From positions 1 through 6,739 of the forward strand of contig JALWBF010000024.1 of the NCBI GenBank assembly GCA_027016055.1: DNA of 6,739 nt. The letters run 5' to 3'. The notes beneath the pieces are model-generated. The model did no database searches, was not told the DNA's origin, and saw only the letters and a program-made list of their open reading frames with translations. This DNA is from Archaeoglobaceae archaeon (lineage in GTDB: Archaea > Halobacteriota > Archaeoglobi > Archaeoglobales > Archaeoglobaceae). Shown piece by piece: positions 6,530 through 6,739 of the stretch (position 1 is its first letter; each line of letters begins with the position of its first letter). The position numbers and the translations under genes are program-made.

Positions 6530-6739
6530 TGCATAGGATTGAGGTCGATGCGGAATATGACGTCCTTTCGCTCAATAAGAGATTGGCAAAGGAGAATCGT
6601 GAGTTTCTTAGTAAGCATGGAGTGGTTGCGATAAACGTTATGGGTGCGATCGGTTCCGGCAAGACCTTGCTAATAGAGAAGACGATCGATGCCCTGAAGG
6701 ATGAGATTAAGATAGGTGCGATCTTGGGTGATGTTGTAG
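6529..6739 (+). CDS. hypB: Hydrogenase maturation GTPase HypB, N-terminal 70 residues (3' end cut by the window)
   Basis: The open frame starts at the ATG in TGATG (the A is shared with the hypA stop) and runs off the window end. It encodes a SIMIBI-class GTPase with the Walker A/P-loop GAIGSGKT at 39-46 and an early switch-region Asp in LGDVV (D68). HypB hydrolyses GTP to drive nickel transfer to the hydrogenase precursor alongside HypA. The N-terminus is a short helical lead with no CxxCGC motif and no His-rich stretch, unlike many bacterial HypB proteins but like archaeal ones. A strong GGAGGTG lies 5 bases before the ATG, inside the hypA coding end. The segment is too short for the open reading frame caller used on full genes, but the HypA-HypB order and P-loop make the call secure. 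Confidence 0.92.
   Translation, partial: MHRIEVDAEYDVLSLNKRLAKENREFLSKHGVVAINVMGAIGSGKTLLIEKTIDALKDEIKIGAILGDVV

Noticed and set aside
6208..6618. 136-residue minus-strand reading frame opposite hypA and hypB
   Set aside because: It is antisense to two recognised genes, low in complexity (Ser/Ile/Leu rich), and has no domain or plausible start context.
1..6739. CRISPR array, tRNA/rRNA gene, insertion sequence or prophage
   Set aside because: I saw no spaced direct repeats, cloverleaf-like sequence, transposase motif or terminal inverted repeats; coding density is about 99%.

Overview
The window looks like a piece of a hyperthermophilic euryarchaeal chromosome, most plausibly Archaeoglobales (Archaeoglobus, Geoglobus or Ferroglobus). 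The reasons are the gene families present (a PIN-KilA/VirB11-like-KH ATPase of the archaeal COG1855 type, an archaeal presenilin homologue, an APC permease with tandem UspA domains, archaeal-style HypA/HypB), heavy use of AGG/AGA for Arg and ATA for Ile, TATA-box promoters, an apparently leaderless gene, and very tight packing (about 84 non-coding bases in 6.7 kb). The genus is inferred from general knowledge, not from a search.

Layout. On the + strand at the left edge is purD (GAR synthetase, purine biosynthesis), missing its N-terminal part because the window begins inside it. It converges with a three-gene minus-strand block, and the two final stop codons share one TTAA. Read in its own direction, that block is an APC-family amino-acid/cation permease fused to two universal-stress-protein domains (6132 to 3913), a PIN-domain/ATPase/KH protein (3889 to 2108), and a presenilin-type intramembrane aspartyl protease (2111 to 1332). 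The last two overlap by ATGA and are probably translationally coupled. The ATPase gene also appears to have its own TATA box, built from the last codons and stop of the permease gene. At the right edge, divergent from the permease across a 61-bp gap, is hypA followed by the start of hypB. They overlap by one base and encode nickel-insertion factors for [NiFe]-hydrogenase maturation.

How they work together. HypA and HypB form a standard maturation pair: HypA carries Ni and the HypB GTPase drives its delivery. The ATPase-protease pair is less ordinary: a nucleic-acid-type ATPase, related to the Sulfolobus Holliday-junction factor PINA, is coupled to a membrane protease. The shared hypA/permease intergenic region contains a 19-bp near-perfect palindrome next to the hypA TATA box, a good candidate operator.

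There are no mobile elements, CRISPR arrays, tRNAs or rRNAs. No stretch over 300 bases lacks a gene. I see no clearly new multi-gene system; the best leads are the coupled ATPase/protease pair, the intergenic palindrome, and sequence variants in PurD and HypA.
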